This document shows positions 1 through 7,691 of a DNA stretch of 64,000 bases, piece after piece. The DNA is taken from NCBI GenBank assembly GCA_947573485.1, contig CANPGB010000014.1, positions 1-64,000 on the forward strand. The letters run 5' to 3'. Each line of letters begins with the position of its first letter. Positions within the stretch are counted from its first letter, which is position 1. Origin of the DNA: an uncultured Porphyromonadaceae bacterium (GTDB lineage: Bacteria; Bacteroidota; Bacteroidia; Bacteroidales; Muribaculaceae). Below the pieces are notes generated by a model, which saw only the letters and a program-made list of their open reading frames with translations, was not told where the DNA came from and ran no database searches. The position numbers and the translations under genes were made by a program.

Positions 1-289
1 CGGAGGCGACGTGCCCCGCTACGTTATTTTTCACGAGGCCTCGGGCCGATGTGCCACGGGAACCAGGAGCGCAGCGATGTTTAGCCGCAGGCGGTTCCCG
101 TGCTCATGGGGGAACCGGCATTGCCGGGGGCGCAGCCCTCCAAAGGAGACGAGCGCAGCGATGTTTACCCCGCAGGGGCGACTTTGGATTTTTTGTGCGG
201 GGATAAAGAATAAGGGCACCATTTCACAATGGCACCCAAACTCCAAAAAAAAAATAAAAAAAACTGGTGACTGTGTATTTTGGTGGCTG
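1..289. other. Intergenic region with short palindromic repeats
   Basis: No convincing gene is visible. A similar phrase, GAGCGCAGCGATGTTTA, occurs twice (about 69-85 and 149-165), each followed by CCGCAGG. The first copy lies inside a 9-bp inverted repeat (ACGGGAACC at 56-64 with GGTTCCCGT at 93-101). A second small hairpin, CCGGCA/TGCCGG, lies at about 117-129. From about 211 the sequence matches the second copy of the duplicated module. It includes a hairpin (CCATT...AATGG) followed on the minus strand by T-rich sequence, a plausible terminator for the gene ending at 290. Confidence 0.5.
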
Positions 290-535
290 TTACTGCTGCG
301 GAATCTCCACTACCATATAACGGCGGTCGTCGAGGTTCTTTATATCCATTAGGGCACGGATTATCACCTCGAGGGTTTCGAGGGCGGCTTCGGCACCAAC
401 CTCTCTTATTGTATCGTAGAAGCCGCCGGGGTTGACGGCGCGGAAGTAAACCTCGGTGAGGTGGTTCTGAATCGTCTGCGGGTCCTCGGTGAAGAGCTCG
501 ATGAGGGCGTCGAGCTTGCAGTCGTTAACGGTCAT
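290..535 (-). CDS. Small acidic phage protein (81 aa), module copy 1
   Basis: I do not recognise the family. The protein is soluble-looking, with several predicted helices, an acidic N-terminal half and a C-terminus ending EIPQQ. Its ATG overlaps the stop of the 101-residue upstream gene as ATGA, which implies translational coupling. A nearly identical protein is encoded at 23138-23383, differing by V/I, M/T and V/I near the C-terminus. Its position after the lysis genes and its pairing with a membrane protein suggest the two act together, but the function is unknown. Confidence 0.75.
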   Translation of the reverse strand: MTVNDCKLDALIELFTEDPQTIQNHLTEVYFRAVNPGGFYDTIREVGAEAALETLEVIIRALMDIKNLDDRRYMVVEIPQQ

Positions 536-837
536 GCCTCACCTCCTTTCGGGGCTTTGCTGCGGCTCAGCAGCGGGTCGACGAAGAAGATGCAGGCCGT
601 GGCCACGGCGCTGCCCACGATAACGGCAGGCTCGCACTCGGCGACGCTGCCGAAGAAGGCGGCGAGTGTGGCTGCAGCTGCGGCGCCGAGGTTGAGCCCG
701 GGTGCGGTGAGGCGTATGCTGCGCAGGGCGCAGAGAGCGCGGCGCAGTACGGTGGGCGACTTGGGCGCCAGGTTGAGTGCCGAGAGTATCACGACTTGGT
801 TGCGGCGTCGTGGAGCCGGCAGGGTTAATGCGTTCAT
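532..837 (-). CDS. Small two-segment membrane protein (101 aa), module copy 1
   Basis: The N-terminal 45 residues are basic (repeated Arg, including RRR near residue 10). They are followed by an Ala-rich hydrophobic segment (about 50-65) and a second one (about 70-87) ending in FFVDPLLSRSK. This looks like a small inner-membrane protein with two membrane segments. The start ATG at 837 lies directly after one arm of a perfect 19-bp inverted repeat, so initiation is probably controlled by RNA structure. The stop overlaps the next start (ATGA). A holin-like, toxin-like or exclusion protein is possible; none is demonstrated. The paralogue is at 23380-23685. Confidence 0.75.
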   Translation of the reverse strand: MNALTLPAPRRRNQVVILSALNLAPKSPTVLRRALCALRSIRLTAPGLNLGAAAAATLAAFFGSVAECEPAVIVGSAVATACIFFVDPLLSRSKAPKGGEA

Positions 838-1036
838 TGCATCATTGTGTTAGCAAGGTAGACAAAAAACGGCTACCGATTCCGTTGCTAACACAATGAT
901 GCAGTCTCTCGCGAGCGCAAAAATTGTCGGAATGGCAGCCGTATATATGGCTACAATATGGGCATAAAAAAAGCCCAGTGTGATGTCGGGCATTAACCGC
1001 GCCCGGGCGAGACAGACGACTGTCATTGTGTTAGCA
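838..1036 (-). promoter_or_regulatory. Three-segment switch-like mRNA leader, copy 1
   Basis: Read on the minus strand, the predicted RNA starts near 1036 with segment A, TGCTAACACAATGA (1036-1023). Further on comes segment B (903-885), TGCATCATTGTGTTAGCAA, and then segment C (856-838), the exact 19-nt complement of B, ending at the ATG of the 101-residue gene. A equals the middle of C, so B can pair with A or with C. B:C would hide the start region and A:B would free it. A short hairpin with a T-run (991-966) lies between A and B. The second module copy keeps the same arrangement with different sequences. Confidence 0.7.
966..991 (-). terminator. Intrinsic terminator inside the leader, copy 1
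   Basis: On the minus strand GCCC (991-988) pairs with GGGC (976-973), followed by seven T (972-966). It falls about 45-70 nt after the predicted transcription start, so it could release a short RNA of about 70 nt carrying segment A, or act as an attenuator. The stem is only four pairs, so its strength is uncertain. Confidence 0.5.
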
Positions 1037-1039
1037 CTG

Positions 1040-1071
1040 CAAAGTTAAGGTGAATTTCTGAGACTACCAAA
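1040..1071 (-). promoter_or_regulatory. Bacteroidetes-type promoter of the leader, copy 1
   Basis: On the minus strand TTTG (1071-1068) is followed by 20 nt and TAACTTTG (1047-1040), an exact match to the -33/-7 pattern of Bacteroidetes promoters. The expected start lies at about 1033-1036, at the beginning of leader segment A. The second module copy has the same layout with TACCTTTG. Confidence 0.75.
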
Positions 1072-1147
1072 AAAAATCTCCCGGGGAGTGGTGGTGTATT
1101 TCGCGGTACACACAGTACACAGCGGTTTACGCCACTCCGGGAGATTG
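1066..1147 (-). terminator. Long-stem terminator ending the phage late operon
   Basis: TCTCCCGG-GAGTGG (1077-1092) and its complement (about 1132-1147) form a long stem. On the minus strand it is followed by a run of eight T. It lies after the spanin stop (1289) and before the leader promoter, so it separates late-operon transcription from the module. Its loop holds two GTACAC sites (1106-1111 and 1115-1120). Between this stem and the spanin gene another inverted repeat (1212-1225 with 1265-1278, one mismatch) encloses three further GTACAC sites. Confidence 0.65.
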
Positions 1148-1288
1148 AGGTAAAGAAATGATATACAAGCAGAAAAAGCTATATTGAAGTGCTGAAAACA
1201 CCTTAATCAGTGGCGAAAAGCAGTGCCCTGAAAGTACACATAGGTACACAAATTCAGTACACATCACTACTTTTCGCCCAATTTCCTC

Positions 1289-1753
1289 TCACTTTTTACG
1301 CAGTAGCAAAAAGAGGAGGAAGGCTGCGGCAAGTATGGCCACGACGACGGCCACGGTGCCGTCGGGTGGATTATAGAGGCGCGTGGTGGCGCTGTGCTCG
1401 CTGCGGGTTTCCGCCGATGAGCGGCGGAAGGCCACGGTGTCGAGGCTGTTGAAAGCCTCGATGCTGTCGCGGCTGCGCGACTGCGTGGCCGCTAAGCGTC
1501 CGCCCACTGCGCGCACACGTACGCGCGGGGGCAAGTCGCCCATAGCTGCGGGCTGCGGCTCAATGGAGACTTCGAGAGTATCGAAGTCGAGCGAGGCGGT
1601 GCTAATAGCCGAGCTGAGCACGGCCATTGCACGGTGACGCTCCGAGAGTGCCACCGAATCGACGGCCACGGCACTCTCGGCAGTGAGCTGCCGCTTGCTC
1701 TTGCACCCGGCAAAGAGCAGAGCTGCGATAATGATAACCAGAGCGTGTTTCAT
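1289..1753 (-). CDS. Putative unimolecular spanin (154 aa lipoprotein with C-terminal membrane segment)
   Basis: The N-terminus is a lipoprotein signal ending LLFAGC (Cys at about 17), predicting outer-membrane lipidation. A long periplasmic stretch follows, then a C-terminal membrane helix (about 131-151) and a basic tail RKK. A lipobox plus a C-terminal transmembrane segment in one protein is the defining layout of u-spanins (T1 gp11 type), which join inner and outer membranes at the last step of lysis. The start codon overlaps the endolysin stop (ATGA). The position right after holin-like and endolysin genes supports the call. No sequence family was recognised. Confidence 0.7.
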   Translation of the reverse strand: MKHALVIIIAALLFAGCKSKRQLTAESAVAVDSVALSERHRAMAVLSSAISTASLDFDTLEVSIEPQPAAMGDLPPRVRVRAVGGRLAATQSRSRDSIEAFNSLDTVAFRRSSAETRSEHSATTRLYNPPDGTVAVVVAILAAAFLLFLLLRKK

Positions 1754-2148
1754 AGCCGGAGAATCTGACGCCGGAGGTCGGCGGGGTCGTAGGAAATATG
1801 TACCCAGGCAAAATCGCTCTCGTCGATAAGCTGAGTGAAAGGCAGCCCGAGGCTGCGCACGAGGTCGAAGAGGTGGCGGTTCTGCACGCGGTCGCCCGTG
1901 GTGATGTCGGCCGCCATGCCGCGCATGTGGTGCGATGTGGCGGCACCGCCCACGGCTTTGTTAAGAGCCGGGCAACGGTAGCCGGAGTTAACGGTTATAG
2001 GCTTGCCCCACGCCCGGCGCAGGGGGTCGAGCACGTTGTCGACGAGCGCCTCAAGAGCCCGCTCGACCTCGGGCGGTAGGGTGTTGTCGATGCCGAGGCG
2101 CGAGGCTGTGGAGCTCCGGCACAGTTCAGGGATAGTAAAATGCTGCAT
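1750..2148 (-). CDS. M15-family peptidase endolysin
   Basis: A 132-residue protein with the M15 (D-Ala-D-Ala carboxypeptidase/VanY-like) zinc pattern: SGYRCPALNKAVGG, then SHHMRGMAAD with zinc ligands His74 (or His73) and Asp81, and the late ligand His117 in WVHISY. It lacks a signal peptide, so it needs a holin for export. It lies between the holin-like genes and the spanin and probably cleaves peptidoglycan stem peptides at host lysis. Length is normal for phage single-domain M15 enzymes. Confidence 0.85.
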   Translation of the reverse strand: MQHFTIPELCRSSTASRLGIDNTLPPEVERALEALVDNVLDPLRRAWGKPITVNSGYRCPALNKAVGGAATSHHMRGMAADITTGDRVQNRHLFDLVRSLGLPFTQLIDESDFAWVHISYDPADLRRQILRL

Positions 2149-2154
2149 ACTGCC

Positions 2155-2379
2155 CTACTCTTTTGCTTTATAATGATAATCGACGCCGAACACGGCGCCT
2201 ACAAATGTGAGAATCTCACCGAAGCCCACGAGGATTGAAGTGTGAATCTCTCCTCGTGGTGCTACCCAAAAGCCGCCCACAAGAAGAGCGGCACCCACAG
2301 CGCTGAGGGCTGCGGCGACTATGAGCTGCACCTTGTGGTCGGGGCGCTCAACTGGCTTTTTAGTGCGTGGTGTTGCCAT
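2155..2379 (-). CDS. Putative holin (74 aa, two membrane segments)
   Basis: The ATG at 2379 gives a basic N-terminus (MATPRTKKPVERPDHK), two hydrophobic segments (about 18-36 and 46-62) and a short charged tail. This is a class II holin-like layout. It ends six bases before the endolysin start, which supports a lysis role. An upstream in-frame extension exists but runs antiparallel to the previous gene and is less likely. Confidence 0.65.
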   Translation of the reverse strand: MATPRTKKPVERPDHKVQLIVAAALSAVGAALLVGGFWVAPRGEIHTSILVGFGEILTFVGAVFGVDYHYKAKE

Positions 2380-2417
2380 ATCTTTTTTATGCAAAGGTAG
2401 CAGGAGGGCAACGCCGC

Positions 2418-2690
2418 CTAAAAGACAGCTATTGTCAGACCGGCTACCCCGGCCCCTCCGGCTACGGTCATGGCAAAATCCACCCAATCCCAGCGGCAGC
2501 CGTGGGCGCGGTCTTTGAACTCAAGGCAGCCTGCTGCCACCGTGGCCGCGAAGAGCGCCCCTGCGGCAGCAGAGAGCGCGGGGGCGCCCGTCACCATAGC
2601 GAGAGCCACGGCAACAGCCGCAATGGCGGCGCCCCCTGTGAGATGCTTGTAACGGTTGCTCGCAGCGAGCCATGCTATAAGCTTTTTCAT
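2418..2690 (-). CDS. Small phage membrane protein (90 aa), possible second holin
   Basis: An Ala/Gly-rich protein with about three hydrophobic segments (residues 18-36, 38-54 and 70-90) and a short polar loop HGCRWDWVD. Its start overlaps the end of the 79-residue gene. With the neighbouring 74-residue protein it gives two membrane proteins before the endolysin, as in phages with holin/antiholin or holin/pinholin pairs. Which one forms the lesion cannot be told. Confidence 0.6.
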   Translation of the reverse strand: MKKLIAWLAASNRYKHLTGGAAIAAVAVALAMVTGAPALSAAAGALFAATVAAGCLEFKDRAHGCRWDWVDFAMTVAGGAGVAGLTIAVF

Positions 2691-2926
2691 TTGCCACCCT
2701 CCTCTCGCATACGTGCATACTCGGCCTCTTTGGCCGCTTCGATTTCGGCGCTGAGAGCGGCCAGCTCATCGCCGCAGACCTCGCGCCATTGCTCGGGCGA
2801 GTCGTTTACGGCGAGATAAACTTTCGGTGTGAGGATGCGGGCCTTCGGCTCCACGGCCTCCGCCTGCGTCAGCATGCAGCCCTCGGAGGCCGAGAGCACG
2901 GTCATTGTGTATTCAGTTCTTTCCAT
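2687..2926 (-). CDS. Small late-operon protein (79 aa), unknown
   Basis: No family recognised. The C-terminal half is strongly helical and charged (repeated Glu/Ala). The N-terminal half contains the beta-like stretch ILTPKVYLAVND. It lies between the large fibre gene and the membrane/lysis genes, four bases from the former and overlapping the latter. A fibre chaperone or small accessory tail protein would fit, but nothing proves it. Confidence 0.55.
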   Translation of the reverse strand: MERTEYTMTVLSASEGCMLTQAEAVEPKARILTPKVYLAVNDSPEQWREVCGDELAALSAEIEAAKEAEYARMREEGGK

Positions 2927-2929
2927 TGC

Positions 2930-4408
2930 TTATTTGTAGACTGTCACAGTGTAGCCCTTGGCCGTGATTGCCGCAAGCTCTTCTGTGGTAAGTTTATTGA
3001 TAGTGTTTTGTGAAGTGTAGATTATAACCCGGTTATACCCCGCAGCGGCGCGGTCGAAAGAATAGTTAAGGAGCGTATCGCGCATATCGTCCACGTTCCA
3101 ATCGCGTATTCTGAGGTAAATGGCATTATGCGCAATGACGGGCTGCGTGCCTATATTGAGGAACCTTGCCCGCACATCATCGGCGCCACGGGTATCCTCA
3201 TCGCACATCCACATGTAGGTGGTGGCACTTCGGGCGTCTATGTCGGGGAACTGCCGAATATTTGTGAGTCCGTGATACAAATGCTCAAGGTCGACGGCAT
3301 TGCCCGTCTCGATTTTTGACGGTAGCTCTACAAAATTCGGGGTATATTGGTCAGGCCAATAGTGGCAGAACGTCTGGCAGAACGATTTGCAATTTATTGT
3401 GTTCCACTCACCGCGCACCCTTTCGAGGTCAGGAAAGTCAACACCCCAGCCGTCGATTTGGTACATAGTAGTGATGTCCTCCATATTGGTCAGCCCCTCG
3501 ATAAGCTTGAGACTGTAACGCTTTTGTGGTAAGGTTCCGTTAATGATTGTCGGTCGTCCGAAATAATTGAAGCCCCGCAAGTCGAAATAATTAATTTCCT
3601 CGCAGTCATAAGGACTTACAGCATTATAGCCCTGGGGTATCTCCTTACGCTTGATTACTCCGTCGGTAGCCTCGACCACCACAAAGTCGTCCGAAGTCTT
3701 GTCTTTCAGCACCAGCCCCTCAGCTTTAAAGACCACAACGCGCCCGTCGGCAGGAGTGCAACGACACACGACCTCCTCCTGCCGCAGTATATCAATATAC
3801 TTTTCGTGCGCTTCGAGGCGCTTGACAGCATCCTCTAACTGCATATACAAGGCCGCGCTCATCACCCCCGCCTTGTCGGCAGTGGCTGCCGGGAGCACAA
3901 CGCGCTCCGTAACCGTTCCCTCCTCCGACACCTTCGGAATCATCAGATTGAGATCGCCCGCATGCTTTATCACAGTCGGAGTCCCTGCATGCACGCCCAA
4001 CTCTGCCAGGAGCGCAGGTACATTCGGGAGCTTCTCAAAGGCTTCGCCGAGGTTTGAGAGCTTCTCAAATGCTACTAATGCCTGCGAGTAGAAGTCGGCT
4101 GTTATCACTCCGGCGAACCTATCCGTAGCCAATGGTATCTTAACGCCCAAACGGTGTGCATCTCCTTTATCGGTGATTGTCCCGAAATACAGTTCTACAA
4201 GATTAGAGTTTCGCTGGGCTGACGGATAACCAACCAAGAATTGGCGATCGACAAACGCCTCCGGCAGCGCGGGCTTGGCCGCTACACCGTCGAGCTCCGT
4301 TTTCAGCGCTGCGAGGCGCTTTTCAAGCTCCGCTATCGACGTGCCTATGTCCTGGATAAGCGCCAACGCGCGGGCGGTCTTGCTTAAAAATGTATCTTTT
4401 TCTTGCAT
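2930..4408 (-). CDS. Putative tail fibre / receptor-binding protein (492 aa)
   Basis: The N-terminus (about 10-45) is a heptad-like helix (IAELEKRLAALKTEL), suggesting a trimeric stalk. Two related repeats follow: FAGVITADFYSQ (about 97) and KAGVMSAALYMQ (about 180). This type of repeat is common in phage fibre shafts. The C-terminal 250 residues are rich in aromatic residues and Cys. They end in a section (LNYSFDRA...TVTVYK) resembling leucine-rich repeat edges of Bacteroidetes surface and fibre proteins. It is the last long gene before lysis, the usual place for host-specificity genes. The receptor is unknown. Confidence 0.65.
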   Translation of the reverse strand: MQEKDTFLSKTARALALIQDIGTSIAELEKRLAALKTELDGVAAKPALPEAFVDRQFLVGYPSAQRNSNLVELYFGTITDKGDAHRLGVKIPLATDRFAGVITADFYSQALVAFEKLSNLGEAFEKLPNVPALLAELGVHAGTPTVIKHAGDLNLMIPKVSEEGTVTERVVLPAATADKAGVMSAALYMQLEDAVKRLEAHEKYIDILRQEEVVCRCTPADGRVVVFKAEGLVLKDKTSDDFVVVEATDGVIKRKEIPQGYNAVSPYDCEEINYFDLRGFNYFGRPTIINGTLPQKRYSLKLIEGLTNMEDITTMYQIDGWGVDFPDLERVRGEWNTINCKSFCQTFCHYWPDQYTPNFVELPSKIETGNAVDLEHLYHGLTNIRQFPDIDARSATTYMWMCDEDTRGADDVRARFLNIGTQPVIAHNAIYLRIRDWNVDDMRDTLLNYSFDRAAAGYNRVIIYTSQNTINKLTTEELAAITAKGYTVTVYK

Positions 4409-4506
4409 ATTATGCCGATTTATTGTAATTTTGTGAAAAGTTCCCGAGTGTGTGATTAGGCGTTGCCTCCTGGCAGCTGCAAGTCAAACTCATCCGGGGG
4501 CTTTTT

Positions 4507-5709
4507 TTATAGCTTCTTGTATCCGAGTCTTGAACAATAAGTGAAATAAGCCCATGGCGAGTACCGTTTCTTTTTGTACACAAAACGCACCCGACAGACA
4601 GCCACAGAGGGGTCGTTTTTACCTTCTACCTTAGAAAATGTCTTGTCTTTGTTTTGGACGAAACGATACCAGTTCATCCACCTCGTGTGGCGGTTTTCTC
4701 CTCTTCCCCCAAATTTACGTCTCTGAAGCTGCATGCGCCGTCCGCTTGCAACCGCCGTCAGAAAATCGGCGAAAGCAGGAATAGCTGCCTCAATTTGCGG
4801 GGACTGAAGAATAACGGGAGCGACTGCGGGCGACTCCGTAATCATTAAGTCCTTTTCGTAAAAAGTTCCGTCGGCATCTCGCACTATATAGGGCGCACGC
4901 GGAGTATAATATATGCGGAATAGATTAAAATCCGAGCTCTCGGGTCTTACAAGATTATAGGAGCCGTCCGGCTCCGGTTCATATTTCCCAGTATTACTCC
5001 CGAAGGTGACCGTCGGTGATTCTAAGAGTCGTATACGTTGCATTTCGGAAGGCGTGATAATACGCGAATTTGTAGAAGCATCTACCCTCACCTTGATATA
5101 CCCCACATTGCGGTACACGCGCCCCGGCTCTGCGTCGAACGGTATCACGCCACGGGTGAGCTCGGTGTTCACCGGGCGCTGCACCCGCACCACCGTCTCA
5201 CCGCCGGAACCTCCCGTGTCGGGAGTACCGGGCTCGCGCCCTAAGATAGCCTCAAGGCGGGCGTTGATTTCGTCGAGCGAGCAGCCGATTGCTTTTTGGA
5301 TTTCGTCGAGGTTCTTTTCGAGGTCGCGCACATAGGCCGGGAGCATGAGCGAGGCCGAGACATCGGCGGGCAGGTCGGCAGCGTCGAGTGTGAGCTCGAT
5401 GTCGAGGAGCGCCACGCGCACCACGGCCTGCGAGCCGTCGGGGTGTGCGCTGTCTGGAATCAGGGCGGTAAACTCGCACTGGAGCACACCAGGGGCGAGC
5501 CCGTGCTTATCGATAGCCACATGTATGCGGCCACCGTCGTTAAAGCAATTCACGGCCACGCCACCCACGCACATTGCCGTAACGCTGCGCTTGGCTGTTG
5601 TGGTGTAGAACTTGGCGCGCCAGTCGAAAGACGGCCACTCTATAGCCTCGCCCCGGGCGTCGGTGAGTTCGAGGCAAAAGTTGAGGTCTTGCTTATAGTT
5701 CTGAGTCAT
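4507..5709 (-). CDS. Putative baseplate/fibre protein (400 aa)
   Basis: The ATG at 5709 overlaps the 3' end of the upstream gene and avoids a long Ser/Thr/Pro-rich out-of-character extension. The N-terminal domain (about 1-130) has a beta pattern like phage upper-baseplate proteins. A short helix (about 130-160, LEKNLDEIQKAIG) and a Gly/Thr linker (about 165-180) lead to a beta-rich middle. The C-terminal end is very basic (RRKFGGRGENRHTRW...). Together with the 492- and 381-residue neighbours it probably builds the host-contact apparatus. The family is not certain. Confidence 0.55.
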   Translation of the reverse strand: MTQNYKQDLNFCLELTDARGEAIEWPSFDWRAKFYTTTAKRSVTAMCVGGVAVNCFNDGGRIHVAIDKHGLAPGVLQCEFTALIPDSAHPDGSQAVVRVALLDIELTLDAADLPADVSASLMLPAYVRDLEKNLDEIQKAIGCSLDEINARLEAILGREPGTPDTGGSGGETVVRVQRPVNTELTRGVIPFDAEPGRVYRNVGYIKVRVDASTNSRIITPSEMQRIRLLESPTVTFGSNTGKYEPEPDGSYNLVRPESSDFNLFRIYYTPRAPYIVRDADGTFYEKDLMITESPAVAPVILQSPQIEAAIPAFADFLTAVASGRRMQLQRRKFGGRGENRHTRWMNWYRFVQNKDKTFSKVEGKNDPSVAVCRVRFVYKKKRYSPWAYFTYCSRLGYKKL

Positions 5710-6049
5710 TGTCGGATTTCGATTTTGCGGATTCGAGTTCTTGCCTTGCTTTAGCTTTGCACTCGGCGCGGAAGGACTGGTAAAAGGCATATTCTTCGGC
5801 GCACTCTCCGGCGTTGTAGTTGTTGATGAGGGCGAGCTCCTGCGCCGTGGTGTAACGTTCGGCGATGAGCTCGGCAACGCGCGCCTCGTAGTCGGCCAGG
5901 CTGTAGGCGGGGCGGCTGTCAACCTCCTCGAAGTCGACCTCGGTGTCGGTGTCGAGCACCGTAGCGCGGCGGAAATAGACGTCGGAGCCCACTCGGCGCA
6001 CCAGGCGCCCTTCGGTGGACGTTACCTGTCGGTTTTCAATCTTTATCAT
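5693..6049 (-). CDS. Small tail-region protein (118 aa), unknown
   Basis: The ATG at 6049 (MIKIENRQVTSTEGR) fits; an upstream extension would run into the preceding gene. The N-terminal 45 residues look like a beta hairpin with many acidic residues. The rest is helical and charged, ending SKSDNDSEL. The start lies just past the stop of the 381-residue gene, and the end overlaps the 400-residue gene. A tail chaperone or small connector would suit this position; no family was recognised. Confidence 0.55.
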   Translation of the reverse strand: MIKIENRQVTSTEGRLVRRVGSDVYFRRATVLDTDTEVDFEEVDSRPAYSLADYEARVAELIAERYTTAQELALINNYNAGECAEEYAFYQSFRAECKAKARQELESAKSKSDNDSEL

Positions 6050-6056
6050 AGTGGTT

Positions 6057-7202
6057 TTACTCTGTGGTTGCAAATGTGATATTCTTTGCGGTGGCATCGG
6101 TGAGCACCTTGTGCCACTCGGCGTTCGTTTCGTCGGTGAGCTTGGCGTAAACGTCGGGGTGAACGGTGATTGTTATGCCCCCGGCGCCTTGCTCGACCAT
6201 GTACTCGAAAGAGCCTAATGTGAGCAGAGGCGAAGTCGAACAGTCGAAGTCCTTTCTGAGAGTTGGTCGGATATACTCCAACTTCGACCACTTGCCCACG
6301 AAAGTAAAAGGATTGGCGGTCTTAGCGGAGTGGCTGCACTTTCCGATTATAGCCCTGAGCTGGTTGTCGCCGCTGAGCGTGAGAGCCCCGGTTAGAACCA
6401 CCGGCATACTCGGATGTGAGAGCATTAGCACCTCCGTGTAAGGATTGTATACCATAACAGCTCCGTCAAGAACCTGTATCTTAGACCCTGACCCACGGTT
6501 ATACCCGAACGGTATAATGTTGGTGCGGGAAGCATTGAAGAAGCTGTCGTAGGTTGTTATTGCCTTTGGGATATTGAGGAGCATACGCACCACCTCCTCA
6601 TAACTTAGGTCGGTGAACTGGTAAGCGTCGACCTCGCCCAGCGAGTACCTCCATTTAATAGAGAAAAGCCCCGTGGTGGCATCGTATCCATAAATTATGT
6701 TTGCACCCAGCGCCGTTGTGAGCTCCTGCCACATGTCGATAATAGCCTGCTTGCGGGCTTGGGGCATAGCTTTATCGAGAGCGTCGACGCGTCCCTGTAT
6801 GCGGTCGTCGTAGAAGTCGATGTTGAGTTTATTAATGTACTTCGAGATATAAGCGAGTTCATCTTCATCGTCGGCAAGCCTTTCGGTGAGCTCGAATTCG
6901 AGGTCGTCGATTCTGTCGTAAAGCTGTATAATCTCATCGACTACGGTAACTAATTCAGAGGAGAGTTCAGCAACAGCATTTTCCGTCCAGTCCGAATCTA
7001 TTTTCAGCTTAGTCTCAACAGTCGACAAGCGCTTAAAAGCATCTGACAGACCTGTCGAGTTCGCATCTGCATCAGAGCGTATGTCGGCGACACAGTCGAC
7101 GATGCGCTGAAGAAGATAACCGAGACTTTCGGGGGAGACCGCATCTTTGGATTGCAGCACCCGAAACTCGCCAATGAGTTTTGTAAGAGAAGTGATAGCC
7201 AT
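6057..7202 (-). CDS. Putative fibre or baseplate protein (381 aa)
   Basis: The first 130 residues are long acidic helices likely to form a coiled coil (ELSSELVTVVDEIIQLYDRIDDLEFEL split across several turns). The remainder is beta-rich with Gly/Thr/Asn, including a FGYNRGSGSK loop and VMVYNPYTEVLML. This is typical of phage fibre or baseplate subunits. It heads the host-contact gene block downstream of the connector genes. A role in adsorption is inferred from order and composition only. Confidence 0.55.
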   Translation of the reverse strand: MAITSLTKLIGEFRVLQSKDAVSPESLGYLLQRIVDCVADIRSDADANSTGLSDAFKRLSTVETKLKIDSDWTENAVAELSSELVTVVDEIIQLYDRIDDLEFELTERLADDEDELAYISKYINKLNIDFYDDRIQGRVDALDKAMPQARKQAIIDMWQELTTALGANIIYGYDATTGLFSIKWRYSLGEVDAYQFTDLSYEEVVRMLLNIPKAITTYDSFFNASRTNIIPFGYNRGSGSKIQVLDGAVMVYNPYTEVLMLSHPSMPVVLTGALTLSGDNQLRAIIGKCSHSAKTANPFTFVGKWSKLEYIRPTLRKDFDCSTSPLLTLGSFEYMVEQGAGGITITVHPDVYAKLTDETNAEWHKVLTDATAKNITFATTE

Positions 7203-7262
7203 ATTGAACGGTAATAATTTACCGCAAAAATATGGCTATCACATTGAGCGTTAAAAGACAGC

Positions 7263-7691
7263 TCAGGGGACGAATCGGCGCGCGACACCGCGCGTGAGCG
7301 CGTTACTGACAACATCGGCAAGGTCACGGCCGATGTTGTCGGCGAAAAACTCGCGCAGATTCATCACCGAGGCATAATATTTGCGCGAGAACCAACGCTT
7401 GCGCTTGCGTTTGTTATCGCGCCCGAGGTCGCCCGGGTTTCCCCTCGGAGTGTTGGAGCCAACTCCGTAGTCGGCATAGAGGCCGTAGAGGTTAAAGGAT
7501 TGGTGTAATGTTATCGACGTATATTTGCCGTCGGCATTCATGCCCGCGGCAATCACAGAGCGGTAGAGCGCCCCGGTATCGACGACACCAAGCAGAGCTA
7601 TCTGCTCGCGCCATATTTTAACCATGGTATCGTTAAAGGCCTGCACATATTTTTGGCGCTCATGCATGGCGCGGTCATCAGCTCCACTCAT
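7263..7691 (-). CDS. HK97 gp10-like head-tail connector protein (142 aa)
   Basis: The pattern DTGALYRSV near residue 42 followed by LYADYGVGSN near residue 75 is characteristic of the HK97 gp10-type neck/tail-completion family. The C-terminal half is very basic (RDNKRKRKRWFSRK). Its start overlaps the end of the 167-residue gene by 14 bases. This kind of protein joins the head connector to the tail. The placement after portal and small connector genes agrees. Confidence 0.65.
   Translation of the reverse strand: MSGADDRAMHERQKYVQAFNDTMVKIWREQIALLGVVDTGALYRSVIAAGMNADGKYTSITLHQSFNLYGLYADYGVGSNTPRGNPGDLGRDNKRKRKRWFSRKYYASVMNLREFFADNIGRDLADVVSNALTRGVARRFVP

Larger units (their letters stand above)
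211..1075 (-). repeat. Duplicated phage module, copy 1
   Basis: This stretch is closely matched by 23057-23935 in the same orientation. It contains, in transcription order, a promoter, a structured leader, a 101-residue gene, an 81-residue gene and a terminator-like hairpin. The coding parts are almost identical between copies (7 of 101 and 3 of 81 residues differ), while the leader differs mainly in its base-pairing segments. No transposase or terminal inverted repeat is seen, so this looks like a duplicated gene module and not an insertion sequence. Confidence 0.85.

Noticed and set aside
11-352. Open frame on the plus strand at the left edge.
   Set aside because: It runs through palindromic repeats and the antisense of a duplicated module end, and has no gene-like composition.
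5710-5922. N-terminal extension of the 400-aa baseplate/fibre protein.
   Set aside because: The extra 71 residues are Ser/Thr/Pro-rich shadow translation of the upstream 118-aa gene.
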